Source: JBDWFY01 sp039976075 | Lineage (GTDB): Bacteria; Pseudomonadota; Alphaproteobacteria; Rhizobiales; Stappiaceae | Reading direction: 5' to 3' | DNA length: 64,000 nucleotides | NCBI GenBank assembly: GCA_039976075.1 | Contig: JBDWFY010000013.1 | Coordinates: forward strand, 434,001-498,000 | Shown here: one piece after another, positions 53,475-61,560 of the stretch | How positions within the stretch are numbered: the first letter of the stretch is position 1 | Layout of the letters: each line of letters begins with the position of its first letter | Made by a program: the position numbers and the translations under genes | Notes under the pieces: generated by a model | The model's database searches: none | What the model saw: the letters and a program-made list of their open reading frames with translations, nothing else | What the model was told of the DNA's origin: nothing

Positions 53475-54752
53475 TTGGATGATCACTTAAAGCCGCTTGT
53501 TGCCATCGTCGGAGGCGGTCCAGCCGGCCTTTTTGCTGCGGAAATATTGCTCGAAGCGGGACTTCGAGTACATATTTTTGATCAGATGCCCACAGCGGCG
53601 AGAAAATTTCTGATGGCTGGACGAGGTGGGCTGAATATTACCCATTCGGAAGACCGGGGACATTTTCTATCGCGGTACGCGGCTGGTGGTGGGTGGCTGG
53701 CTCCAATGCTCGATGCTTTTCCGCCATCGCGCCTGCAGGACTGGTCCGAGGGTCTGGGGGAACCGACTCTTGTTGGTTCAAGCGGTCGTGTTTTCCCGCG
53801 CTCCATGAAAGCATCACCCCTGCTGAGGGCCTGGCTGAGACGTCTCGATCAGCTTGGTGCGGTTTTTCACTCCCGGCACCGCTGGAATGGCTGGGATGCT
53901 CACGATCGTCTGATCTTTTCTACCGAAACCGGCATAACGCGTCTGGTGGATCCCGCGGCAAGTCTGTTGGCTCTGGGGGGCGCCAGCTGGCCTAGATTGG
54001 GCTCTGACGGAGTGTGGGTGGGCGCCCTCAGAAGCCGGGGGGTGGATGTCAATGTTTTGCAGTCGGCAAACTGCGGGTTTGATGTTGATTGGTCGCCGGT
54101 TTTTGCCGACCGTTTTGCCGGCACTCCGCTCAAAAACATCGCTGTCTCCACGGGTGATGCGAAAATGCGTGGCGAGGCCATGATCACCGCCCGGGGGATC
54201 GAAGGCCACGTGATTTACGCGCTTTCAGCAAACTTACGTCAGAAATTATTTGCCCACGGAGCCGTGCCGATAACGATTGATCTTCGCCCGGATGTTGATG
54301 AAGCAGCCCTGACAAAACGTCTTGATCACCCGCGCGGCAAACAGTCCATGTCGAACTTTCTTCGAAAACGGGTCAAACTCAGTGCAGTGGAGTTTAACCT
54401 CATGCGCGAAGTTCATGGTCGGTCGACCGGCATTTCCGCGCCGGATTTGGCATGGCAGATCAAAAACATACCGCTGACCCTGAAAGATATCGCTTCGATC
54501 AGCCGTGCAATCTCTTCTGCTGGCGGTATTGCGCAGCACACAGTAACGGACGATCTGGAACTGAGCGCCATACCCAACATGTTTGTTGCCGGAGAGATGC
54601 TTGACTGGGATGCGCCGACCGGCGGATATTTACTGCAGGCGACCTTTGCAACAGCCTGTTGGGCCGCCAATGGTATTTTGAAGAAATTTGGCAAAGCAGA
54701 TCTTCTGGCGCCGCGCTGGGAATGGAGCACACTATCCGAAAAATCGCGCTAA
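53475..54752 (+). CDS. HI0933/BaiN-family FAD-dependent oxidoreductase
   Basis: Flavoprotein of the HI0933/YhiN/BaiN family; substrate unknown. Residues begin (L)DDHLKPLVAIVGGGPAGLFAAEILL, the FAD-binding motif, then KFLMAGRGGLNITHSED and ASWPRLGSDGVWVG, and at the end VAGEMLDWDAPTGGYLLQATFATACWAANGI. TTG 53475 with GGGAA nine bases before was chosen; TTG 53460 is an alternative, and no ATG start fits. About 425 residues; family length normal. Confidence 0.87.
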   Translation: MDDHLKPLVAIVGGGPAGLFAAEILLEAGLRVHIFDQMPTAARKFLMAGRGGLNITHSEDRGHFLSRYAAGGGWLAPMLDAFPPSRLQDWSEGLGEPTLVGSSGRVFPRSMKASPLLRAWLRRLDQLGAVFHSRHRWNGWDAHDRLIFSTETGITRLVDPAASLLALGGASWPRLGSDGVWVGALRSRGVDVNVLQSANCGFDVDWSPVFADRFAGTPLKNIAVSTGDAKMRGEAMITARGIEGHVIYALSANLRQKLFAHGAVPITIDLRPDVDEAALTKRLDHPRGKQSMSNFLRKRVKLSAVEFNLMREVHGRSTGISAPDLAWQIKNIPLTLKDIASISRAISSAGGIAQHTVTDDLELSAIPNMFVAGEMLDWDAPTGGYLLQATFATACWAANGILKKFGKADLLAPRWEWSTLSEKSR

Positions 54753-54788
54753 CCCTTGAGCCTGTCGGAGTTCATTGAGGTAGAGATT

Positions 54789-55088
54789 ATGTCGACCATG
54801 TTTCGATCCATCGGATTGACAATTGTTCTGGTGATCTTTTGGACAAGTAATGCCGTCGCATATCCGGAAGTTTGGCGCATGACGTGCGCTCAGGCAAAGC
54901 AGTTCGTCCGTGAACGTGGCGCCGTCATGCTTTCAACCGGTCCATACACTTACTCTCGATTTGTCGCCACGAGGGGATATTGCCGATACTTTGAAAGAAC
55001 AAAAACACAATGGGCGCGGACAGCTGATAAGAAACAATGCCCTGTCGCCTATCGGTGCTATGATCCCCTTCGCTTTAAGGTCAGATAG
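54789..55088 (+). CDS. Small secreted cysteine-containing protein
   Basis: A 99-residue exported protein. Signal peptide: MSTMFRSIGLTIVLVIFWTSNAVA, cleaved after VA near residue 24; the mature part is basic with four cysteines (C34, C64, C83, C89 by my count), in the segments RMTCAQAKQFVRERGAVMLSTGPYTYSRFV and CPVAYRCYDP. The Tyr-rich middle and paired cysteines suggest a compact disulfide fold. Family not recognised. It follows the flavoprotein by 36 bp. Confidence 0.65.
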   Translation: MSTMFRSIGLTIVLVIFWTSNAVAYPEVWRMTCAQAKQFVRERGAVMLSTGPYTYSRFVATRGYCRYFERTKTQWARTADKKQCPVAYRCYDPLRFKVR

Positions 55089-55155
55089 TTTCGACCGCTG
55101 TTTATCCGCGCAAAGGCGCATTGAGCCACCCGCGGATAAACAATTAAAGCCTGTC

Positions 55156-55467
55156 TCAGACGCCGGGACCCTTGATAATGGGCTCAAAATCTTCCCAACT
55201 GTGCCCGGTTGCGACAATACACGCTTTTCCGTCCGCCTTCGTAATGACAATTGTCCAGGATCCCGTTTCATCGGATGCATACATCTGCATCAGGGCCTTG
55301 TCGTTGACAATACCCATTGCCGTTGGCGCTTCTTTGTAACGCTCGGACAATTGCTGCAGCAGTTTATTGTGACTTGTGCAGCGTTGAAACTGGGCTTCCG
55401 CCGGCAGACTAGTTGCGCTGACCAGACCGGAAGCGGCCAATAGTGCGACCAATGCTGATTTAACCAT
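55156..55467 (-). CDS. Small secreted protein of unknown function
   Basis: A 103-residue exported protein: signal peptide MVKSALVALLAASGLVSATSLPAEA, cleaved near residue 25, then QFQRCTSHNKLLQQLSERYKEAPTAMGIVNDKALMQMYASDETGSWTIVITKADGKACIVATG. Two cysteines remain in the mature part. The GSWTIVITKADGKACIVATG segment recalls small secreted proteins of rhizobia; no function is claimed. It converges on the previous gene and diverges from the Lrp regulator. Confidence 0.72.
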   Translation of the reverse strand: MVKSALVALLAASGLVSATSLPAEAQFQRCTSHNKLLQQLSERYKEAPTAMGIVNDKALMQMYASDETGSWTIVITKADGKACIVATGHSWEDFEPIIKGPGV

Positions 55468-55594
55468 GACAACCTCCTTCAGTGGTTTGTATGTGCATAG
55501 GAACCGCTGATGTATCGGGGTAACTCCGTGACGAACATTGTGTGTCTACACCGGGTGCCTGTAATCAACATGGGAGTAGGTTGGGGCAAACTGA

Positions 55595-55608
55595 GTGACG
55601 GTCGTCAC
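55595..55608. promoter_or_regulatory. 14-bp palindrome upstream of the Lrp gene
   Basis: GTGACGGTCGTCAC is a 6-bp inverted repeat with a two-base centre, set in a wider CTGAG/CTCAG repeat (55591-55595 and 55613-55617). With the next palindrome it marks the Lrp promoter region; the binding protein is unknown. Confidence 0.45.
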
Positions 55609-55627
55609 ATGTCTCAGGTTTTTGAAC

Positions 55628-55649
55628 GGATGTGAGCACTCTCACATCC
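55628..55649. promoter_or_regulatory. CRP-type palindrome (TGTGA-N6-TCACA)
   Basis: A perfect 22-bp inverted repeat with 9-bp arms (GGATGTGAG and CTCACATCC) contains TGTGA-N6-TCACA, the E. coli CRP consensus, about 110 bp before the Lrp start and in the divergent gap with the secreted-protein gene. Which alphaproteobacterial Crp/Fnr protein would bind is open. Confidence 0.6.
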
Positions 55650-55757
55650 TGGGCGCATTGTCCGTACAAATAGAAATTTGTCGACATATTCACCTGTAAT
55701 CCGGCAAAATGACGTAGATTCGATTCACCGGTCCCGGTGCGATAGATTGGAAAACGG

Positions 55758-56240
55758 ATGAACAGTCAATTTGATGAACTCGACCGCAAATTGCTGGCTT
55801 GTCTTCAGACAAATGCCCGCGAATCGACATCCAATCTCGCCCGACACCTCGACGTGGCCCGTTCTACAGTTCATGAGCGGCTGTCCCGTCTGGAGCGCAA
55901 TGGGACCATCGCCGGTTACTCCGTAGTTTTGGGCCCGAAAGCCGGGGAACGCAAAGCCCAGGCCCTCGTGCTTCTATCTGTTCAACAGCAACAGTCTCGC
56001 AAAGTGGTCAGGGAACTCGAAACGTATCCGGAGATCAAACTCTGTATGACGGTGGGCGGACAATATGACATGTTTCTGACGGTCGAGACCGATCATCTGG
56101 AGGAACTGGACGACTTGCTGGATGACATCGCAGAAGTCCCCGGTGTTGAGCGCTCGCGCTCGGTGATCGTGCTTTCGCGCAAGTTTGATCGTCGGCAAAG
56201 TACATCAAGACGACCGGAAGATTCGTCAAATACCCTCTGA
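55758..56240 (+). CDS. Lrp/AsnC-family transcriptional regulator
   Basis: Regulator of 160 residues: helix-turn-helix (STSNLARHLDVARSTVHERLSRLERNGTI) and ligand-binding RAM domain (KAQALVLLSVQQQQ, LCMTVGGQYDMFLTVETDHLEEL). The last 14 residues are a basic/Ser tail. It lies 150 bp ahead of a saccharopine-dehydrogenase-like gene on the same strand, which is the likely target by context. Two palindromes lie upstream. Confidence 0.92.
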   Translation: MNSQFDELDRKLLACLQTNARESTSNLARHLDVARSTVHERLSRLERNGTIAGYSVVLGPKAGERKAQALVLLSVQQQQSRKVVRELETYPEIKLCMTVGGQYDMFLTVETDHLEELDDLLDDIAEVPGVERSRSVIVLSRKFDRRQSTSRRPEDSSNTL

Positions 56241-56390
56241 TATTCGCACAAATAATCTCGATATGAGCAATATGCTGGTAGTTCCGACAAATTGTCTAAT
56301 AAAATCAGGCGATTCGGCGAAAATGCCGTTATGCCCGACAGCGAATCAAGCTCAAATCAGGAGAGCGGAAATCTTGAAGGAATCCTGATC

Positions 56391-57512
56391 ATGAAACATA
56401 TTCTGGTTGTCGGCGGGGGAAAAATTGGTGAAACGCTTGCCTATTTACTGGCCCGGGAACCAGATTATCGTGTGACGATTGCGGATCAGAACGAAGAGGC
56501 TCTGAAACGGTTCGATGATCTTCCCGATGTTGAAAAATGTGTTCTTGATGCCCGCGATGAAGACGCCATCGTGGATTTGGCTGCAGGAAAGTTCGCGATT
56601 TTAAGCGCCTGTCCCTATTTTCTGACCGCATCTGTCGCCAGAGCGGCTCGCCGGGCCAACGTGCATTATTTCGACCTGACCGAAGATGTTGGCAGCACCA
56701 GCGAAGTGATGCAGATTGCGGAAGGGGCGTCTTCCGCCTTCATGCCCCAATGCGGATTGGCTCCTGGCTTCATATCAATCGTTGCCAACGACCTGGCAAA
56801 GCGTTTTGACGACCTGGATTTCGTTCGAATGCGGGTCGGAGCCCTGCCTAAATTTCCCACCAACGCCCTGAAATACAATCTGACCTGGAGCACGGAAGGC
56901 GTCATCAATGAATATTGTCAGCCGTGCGATGCAATTGTCGATGGGGAACTGATTAAAACGCCGCCTCTGGCCGGTCTGGAAGAGTTTGCGCTCGATGGTG
57001 TCCGGTATGAAGCGTTCAACACATCCGGTGGATTGGGTACATTGTGTGACACCTATAGAGGGCGCGTTCGAAATATGGACTATCGTTCCGTCCGATATCC
57101 CGGGCACCACGCGATCATGAGCGTCCTGTTGAACGACTTGAAACTGTCTGGCAGGAAAGATTTGCTCAAAGAGATTTTCGAAGCGTCCATACCAGCGACC
57201 ATGCAGGATGTGGTTCTGGTCTTCGTAACGGTCAGCGGGATGCAATCCGGGCGTTTTGTTCAGGAAAGCTATGCTAATAAAATATATGACCAGCGGATCG
57301 ACGATCGGCACCTGAGTGCGATTCAGTTGACAACAGCCTCGGGAATTCTCACAGCGCTGGACCTGGTCGCCGCCGGAAAATTACCGGCTCAAGGGCTGAT
57401 CAGGCAGGAAGATGTCGATCTCCCAACGTTCCTTGGCAGTAGATTTGGCCGTCACTACAACCGGACAACACCTATCACAGGTCTGACCTCGGGCCAGAAG
57501 GCGGCAGCCTGA
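56391..57512 (+). CDS. Saccharopine dehydrogenase-like NAD(P)-dependent oxidoreductase
   Basis: Cytosolic oxidoreductase of the saccharopine dehydrogenase/homospermidine synthase fold. From ATG 56391 (GAAGGAA upstream) it has 373 residues, with MKHILVVGGGKIGETLAYLLARE as the Rossmann start, HYFDLTEDVGS, and GLAPGFISIVANDLAKRFDDLD and TLCDTYRGRVRNMDYRSVRYPGHHAIM in the catalytic half. By context with an Lrp regulator, lysine breakdown is possible; no lysine-ketoglutarate reductase is beside it. Substrate is not certain. Confidence 0.82.
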   Translation: MKHILVVGGGKIGETLAYLLAREPDYRVTIADQNEEALKRFDDLPDVEKCVLDARDEDAIVDLAAGKFAILSACPYFLTASVARAARRANVHYFDLTEDVGSTSEVMQIAEGASSAFMPQCGLAPGFISIVANDLAKRFDDLDFVRMRVGALPKFPTNALKYNLTWSTEGVINEYCQPCDAIVDGELIKTPPLAGLEEFALDGVRYEAFNTSGGLGTLCDTYRGRVRNMDYRSVRYPGHHAIMSVLLNDLKLSGRKDLLKEIFEASIPATMQDVVLVFVTVSGMQSGRFVQESYANKIYDQRIDDRHLSAIQLTTASGILTALDLVAAGKLPAQGLIRQEDVDLPTFLGSRFGRHYNRTTPITGLTSGQKAAA

Positions 57513-57636
57513 AAGAGGTCACAGCTGGTTGCCAACGGACACAAACGTTAGAAATTCAGGCCGGTAATTGCAGATTTCCTTTTAACACCACAGATATGCC
57601 CCTCTGTTGCCCGCTTGATGTGGCGTCTTGCAGCGT

Positions 57637-58659
57637 ATGAAACCGCTGAAGACGTCTCCTCGCCGACTTATCAGGTCGATTCAATTTGCAATGTTAGCGC
57701 TGTTTGCCTGCGGTCCGGCTCATGCCGAGGAGGGTGAATTCCGCCTTGGCCTGCCGATTGACTGTACGCTTGGTGAGACATGTTTTGTACAGAGCCTGGT
57801 CGATCTGGATGCGGGATCAGGCCGCCGGGATTATTTATGTTCCCAGGCCACATATGACGGTCATAAGGGGACGGACTTTCGACTCCGCAATATTGGTGCG
57901 CTTCTGAAAGGGGTTCCCGTACTTGCTTCAGCTTCGGGAACGGTTGGCCGGTTGAGAGACGGCGTCAAAGATGATCTGGAGATGTCCGGCGATTATAAAA
58001 ACCGTTCGGGACAGGAGTGCGGCAACGGCCTGATCATCGAACATGGTGAAGGATGGGAGACACAATACTGCCATCTGCGAGAGGGCAGCGTCCTTGTCGA
58101 ACAGGGCGCGCAGGTAACCATCGGTCAGCCGATCGGTAGCGTCGGCATGTCCGGGAATACCGAATTTCCCCATGTCCATATGACCGTGCGCAAAAACGGC
58201 AAGGTCATTGATCCCTATTCCGGCCTGACACCGGGCCAGGATTGCACGTCGGAAAGAAATCCGATCTGGAATGCGGAAGCCGCGGGCATTCTTTCCGTAC
58301 CGACCTTTCAGGTGATCGATTTTGCCTTCACCGACAGGCCCGTCAAACGTGTTCAGCTCGAGCAATTTCAGGGAGATCGATGGCCGGCACCCGAGAGAAA
58401 CGGGCCGGCACTCGTTGCCTATTTACGGGTCATCAATCTGGAAGCCAATGACCAGCAGTCAATTGTCATCAACGGTCCCAAAGGATTGGTTGCTCAAATG
58501 CCGATTGATGCGCCGGAGCGTTTCAAGGCGCGGTATGTGGCCTATGTCGGCAAGAAAACGCCCAAGGGCGGCTGGCCGCGAGGCGACTATCAGGCGACCT
58601 ACAAACTGGAACGGGACGGGCGTGTGATACTGGAGAAATCAATCGATATCACGCTGTGA
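57637..58659 (+). CDS. Secreted M23-family metallopeptidase
   Basis: Periplasmic peptidase-like protein of the LytM/M23 fold, which cuts peptidoglycan cross-links. From ATG 57637 it has 340 residues: signal peptide ending ACGPAHA, an M23 domain with the first metal pair H..D in DGHKGTDFRL and the HxH motif in FPHVHMTV, and a C-terminal Ig-like half. Whether it is an active amidase or a degenerate activator (EnvC type) is not clear. It converges on trpS. Confidence 0.85.
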   Translation: MKPLKTSPRRLIRSIQFAMLALFACGPAHAEEGEFRLGLPIDCTLGETCFVQSLVDLDAGSGRRDYLCSQATYDGHKGTDFRLRNIGALLKGVPVLASASGTVGRLRDGVKDDLEMSGDYKNRSGQECGNGLIIEHGEGWETQYCHLREGSVLVEQGAQVTIGQPIGSVGMSGNTEFPHVHMTVRKNGKVIDPYSGLTPGQDCTSERNPIWNAEAAGILSVPTFQVIDFAFTDRPVKRVQLEQFQGDRWPAPERNGPALVAYLRVINLEANDQQSIVINGPKGLVAQMPIDAPERFKARYVAYVGKKTPKGGWPRGDYQATYKLERDGRVILEKSIDITL

Positions 58660-58663
58660 ACCG

Positions 58664-58695
58664 GCGAGCAGAGCCTCGATCAAGGTCCTGCTCGC
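58664..58695. terminator. Hairpin between M23 gene and trpS
   Basis: GCGAGCAG (58664-58671) and CTGCTCGC (58688-58695) form a perfect 8-bp stem with further pairing in the loop. It sits between convergent genes but has no T-run on either side. Confidence 0.5.
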
Positions 58696-58705
58696 TGAAG
58701 AGAAC

Positions 58706-59785
58706 TTATCGTCTTGAATTCAGAAACCCGACTATGTCCCTGGTTTTGTAAAGGATAGGTTCGGCGATTTCTGCCGCCTGTTCCGCCCCATTTGCGAGAA
58801 CCTGATCAATATGGCCCGGATCAGCTGCAAGGCGACGCATCTCCCCGGCCATGGGAGCCAGGCGTTCAACCGCCAGTTCCGCGAGGGCCGGTTTAAAGGC
58901 AGAGAACTGGGCGCCACCGTTTTCAGCAAGCACCTGTTCCTTGCTCATACCCGAAAGAGCCGCGTAAATGCCAACCAGATTGTCCGCCTCGGGACGTTCA
59001 CTCAGTCCTTCGACATCACCGGGCAGGGGTTCGGGGTCAGTTTTCGCACGCTTGATCTTTTTGGCAATGGCATCGGCATCATCAGTGAGATTAATCCGCG
59101 ATAAATCCGAAGGATCAGACTTTGACATTTTCTTCGAGCCGTCGCGCAGAGACATGATCCGAGCTGTCTGACCGGCAATCAATGGTTCTGTGACCGGAAA
59201 GAAGATCTCGTCCGGTCCATTGTGGTCTTTGTCAGGATTGGGCACACCATAGCCCAGTTCCTTGATCCTGTCGCCAAAGTCATTGTTGAACTTCTGCGCG
59301 ATATCACGTGTCAGTTCCAGATGCTGTTTCTGATCCTCCCCCACAGGCACATGAGTGCCATGATAGGCAAGAATGTCAGCTGCCATCAGAGCGGGATAGG
59401 TAAACAGCCCGACCGACGCGTTTTCGCGGTTTTTTCCGGCTTTTTCCTTGAACTGTGTCATTCGGTTGAGCCAACCCAGGCGAGCGACGCAGTTGAAGAT
59501 CCAGGCAAGTTCCGCATGACAGGGGACCTGACTCTGGTTGAAGATGATGCTGCGCGCGGGATCAATACCCGCAGCAAGGTAAGCCGCTGCGACTTCGCGT
59601 ATTTCCTTGGTGAGGGACGCCGGATCCTGCCATACGGAGATGGCATGCATATCGACGACGCAGTAGATGCAGGGGTAATCGTCCTGAAGCGGGACGAAGC
59701 GCGCAATGGCGCCCAGATAATTACCCAGGTGCAGGTTGCCGGTGGGTTGAACGCCCGAAAATACCCGTGGCGTGAAAGCCGTCAT
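58706..59785 (-). CDS. trpS: Tryptophanyl-tRNA synthetase
   Basis: Class I synthetase charging tRNA-Trp. The 359 residues have FSGVQPTGNLHLGNYLGA (HIGH-type HLGN), the dimer/Trp-site block GLFTYPALMAADILAYH, VPVGEDQKQHLELTRDIA and the KMSKS motif in SKKMSKSDPSD. It follows murJ and glnD on the minus strand, the usual rhizobial order. The 183 bp before it hold a strong hairpin. Confidence 0.97.
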   Translation of the reverse strand: MTAFTPRVFSGVQPTGNLHLGNYLGAIARFVPLQDDYPCIYCVVDMHAISVWQDPASLTKEIREVAAAYLAAGIDPARSIIFNQSQVPCHAELAWIFNCVARLGWLNRMTQFKEKAGKNRENASVGLFTYPALMAADILAYHGTHVPVGEDQKQHLELTRDIAQKFNNDFGDRIKELGYGVPNPDKDHNGPDEIFFPVTEPLIAGQTARIMSLRDGSKKMSKSDPSDLSRINLTDDADAIAKKIKRAKTDPEPLPGDVEGLSERPEADNLVGIYAALSGMSKEQVLAENGGAQFSAFKPALAELAVERLAPMAGEMRRLAADPGHIDQVLANGAEQAAEIAEPILYKTRDIVGFLNSRR

Positions 59786-59882
59786 TCTATTGATCCTTCA
59801 TTATCGGAAACCGGCCAGTGGAATTGGCGTCTCCTTTAATCGGTTTTGGGTGGCCACGGACTGACTGTTCTCGACCCAGGCA

Positions 59883-59915
59883 CACCGGATCCCGTTGGAC
59901 CGGGATCGTGCGGTG
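59883..59915 (-). other. Stem-loop in the murJ-trpS intergenic region
   Basis: CACCG + GATCCCG (59883-59894) pairs with CGGGATC and CGGTG (59901-59907 and 59911-59915), a 12-bp stem with a three-base bulge and six-base loop. It lies about 100 bp before trpS and 55 bp after murJ. No T-run follows, so it may be a processed or leader structure; a T-box is not recognised. Confidence 0.45.
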
Positions 59916-59968
59916 CGTTATGGCGAAGGCAACCGACGTGCGCAAGCGGGAATTATAAAATCGAGCGT

Positions 59969-61558
59969 TTAATCCTGACTGGGAGTCGTGGAGGATGCTG
60001 ACCGGCCTGCAATTGCCTTGCGCAAATGTCCAAGCAGATCGACGGCACCGGTCACCTGAACAAAGAATGCAAAGCTCGCCATTCCCAGGGCCACCAGTCC
60101 GGCGAGCGCTGAAAAGCGGATCGCCAGCAATGGATCATGCAGCGGGCCAGACAAAGTATCCGCGCCGTACCAGATGATTGCGCCCATGAGTACGCTGGCT
60201 ATGCACAGGAGAGGCAAGCGTGTCAGTAGCGCGGTATCGGATCTGAAATACCCGCGCTTCCACAGTGTGCCGCCAAGGAGAATGGCATTGATCCAACCGG
60301 CGACGGACGTTGAAAGCGCAATACCGACGTGTCCGATGAGGGGAAACAGAACCAGAGAACCAGCAACATTTACTACCATGCTGACCCCGGCGAACCACAT
60401 CGGGGTCTTCGTATCCTCCCGGGCAAAGAAGCCCGGTGAAAAGACTTTGATCAGAACGAATGCAGGAAGGCCAAGGCCAAATGCGGCCAGGGCAGCGGTT
60501 GTCAGTGCTGTGTCATCGGCTCCAAATGCACCGCGCTCAAACAGGACGCTGATGATGGGTTCAGGAATAACGACGAGCGCCACCGCAGCGGGAAGCGTCA
60601 AGGCCAGTCCGAATTCCAGCGAGCGGTTTTGCGTCTGAAAGACCTGGTTCATATCTCCCGCTTTTAGCTGGCGGGAGATATTTGGCAGCAGAACCACGCC
60701 GATTGCGATGCCGACCACGCCCAGCGGCAGCTGATAGATTCGATCAGCATAGTAGAGATAGGAAACAGCTCCCGCCTGGGCGGAAGCAATGATGGTTCCG
60801 ACGGCGATGTTGATTTGCGTGATGCCTCCGGCAATGACACCCGGAATGCCCAGTGCAAGCAGGCGCTTGACATGCGGTGTCACGCGCGGTCTACCCAACT
60901 TTATCTGAAATCCGAAATGTTTCAGCGCAAAGATCAGCGCTAAAACCTGCACAATTCCCGCGATGGTGACACCAACGGCAAGGATTATGCCCGTCATTTC
61001 CGTTGGTCCCAGCCCCAGAATGACGACGCCGGAAAGAACGGCGATCATGACGACATTGAGCAAAACCGGTGCGAAGGCGGCGGCGGCGAAACGATGAAAC
61101 GTATTCAAAATACCGCTGATAAATGCCAGAATCGACATGCAGAGCAAGTAGGGAAACGTGATTCTGGAGAGCAGAACAGCCAGATCGAATTTTGCGGGAT
61201 CGCTGTAAAAACCCGGAGCCAGAATATAGACCAGCACCGGAGCCGCAATTTCCGCCACGATGGTCAGGATGAGCAACGTCCAGAATAAAATCGCCAGTAT
61301 CTGTTCAGCAAATGCGCGCGATCCGGCTTTTCCGTTGGATTCGACTTCTTTGGCGAAAAGCGGAACGAAGGCTGCGTTAAAGGCGCCTTCGGCAAACAGC
61401 CGTCGAAACAGGTTTGGCAGACGAAACGCCACAAAAAAAGCATCTGCAACAGGTCCGGTGCCAATGCTTGCAGCGATCAGAATATCCCGGAAAAAACCCA
61501 GGAAGCGGCTTGAGAGTGTCGCGGCGCCGACTGTTGCGAAATTTCGGAACAACCGCAT
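59969..61558 (-). CDS. murJ: Lipid II flippase MurJ (MviN)
   Basis: Fourteen-helix membrane protein of the MOP superfamily that flips lipid II for peptidoglycan synthesis. The 529 residues begin MRLFRNFATVGAATLSSRFLGFFRD, with DAFFVAFRLPNLFRRLFAEGAFNAAFVP, the signature TM2 region, and repeated hydrophobic segments to the end. The ATG is 3 bp from the glnD stop, so translation is coupled. trpS follows. Confidence 0.96.
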   Translation of the reverse strand: MRLFRNFATVGAATLSSRFLGFFRDILIAASIGTGPVADAFFVAFRLPNLFRRLFAEGAFNAAFVPLFAKEVESNGKAGSRAFAEQILAILFWTLLILTIVAEIAAPVLVYILAPGFYSDPAKFDLAVLLSRITFPYLLCMSILAFISGILNTFHRFAAAAFAPVLLNVVMIAVLSGVVILGLGPTEMTGIILAVGVTIAGIVQVLALIFALKHFGFQIKLGRPRVTPHVKRLLALGIPGVIAGGITQINIAVGTIIASAQAGAVSYLYYADRIYQLPLGVVGIAIGVVLLPNISRQLKAGDMNQVFQTQNRSLEFGLALTLPAAVALVVIPEPIISVLFERGAFGADDTALTTAALAAFGLGLPAFVLIKVFSPGFFAREDTKTPMWFAGVSMVVNVAGSLVLFPLIGHVGIALSTSVAGWINAILLGGTLWKRGYFRSDTALLTRLPLLCIASVLMGAIIWYGADTLSGPLHDPLLAIRFSALAGLVALGMASFAFFVQVTGAVDLLGHLRKAIAGRSASSTTPSQD

Positions 61559-61560
61559 GT

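Noticed and set aside
54910..55443. Plus-strand frame of 177 codons across the two small secreted-protein genes
   Set aside because: Both covered genes have clear signal peptides in their own frames; this frame has none and is low in recognisable pattern.
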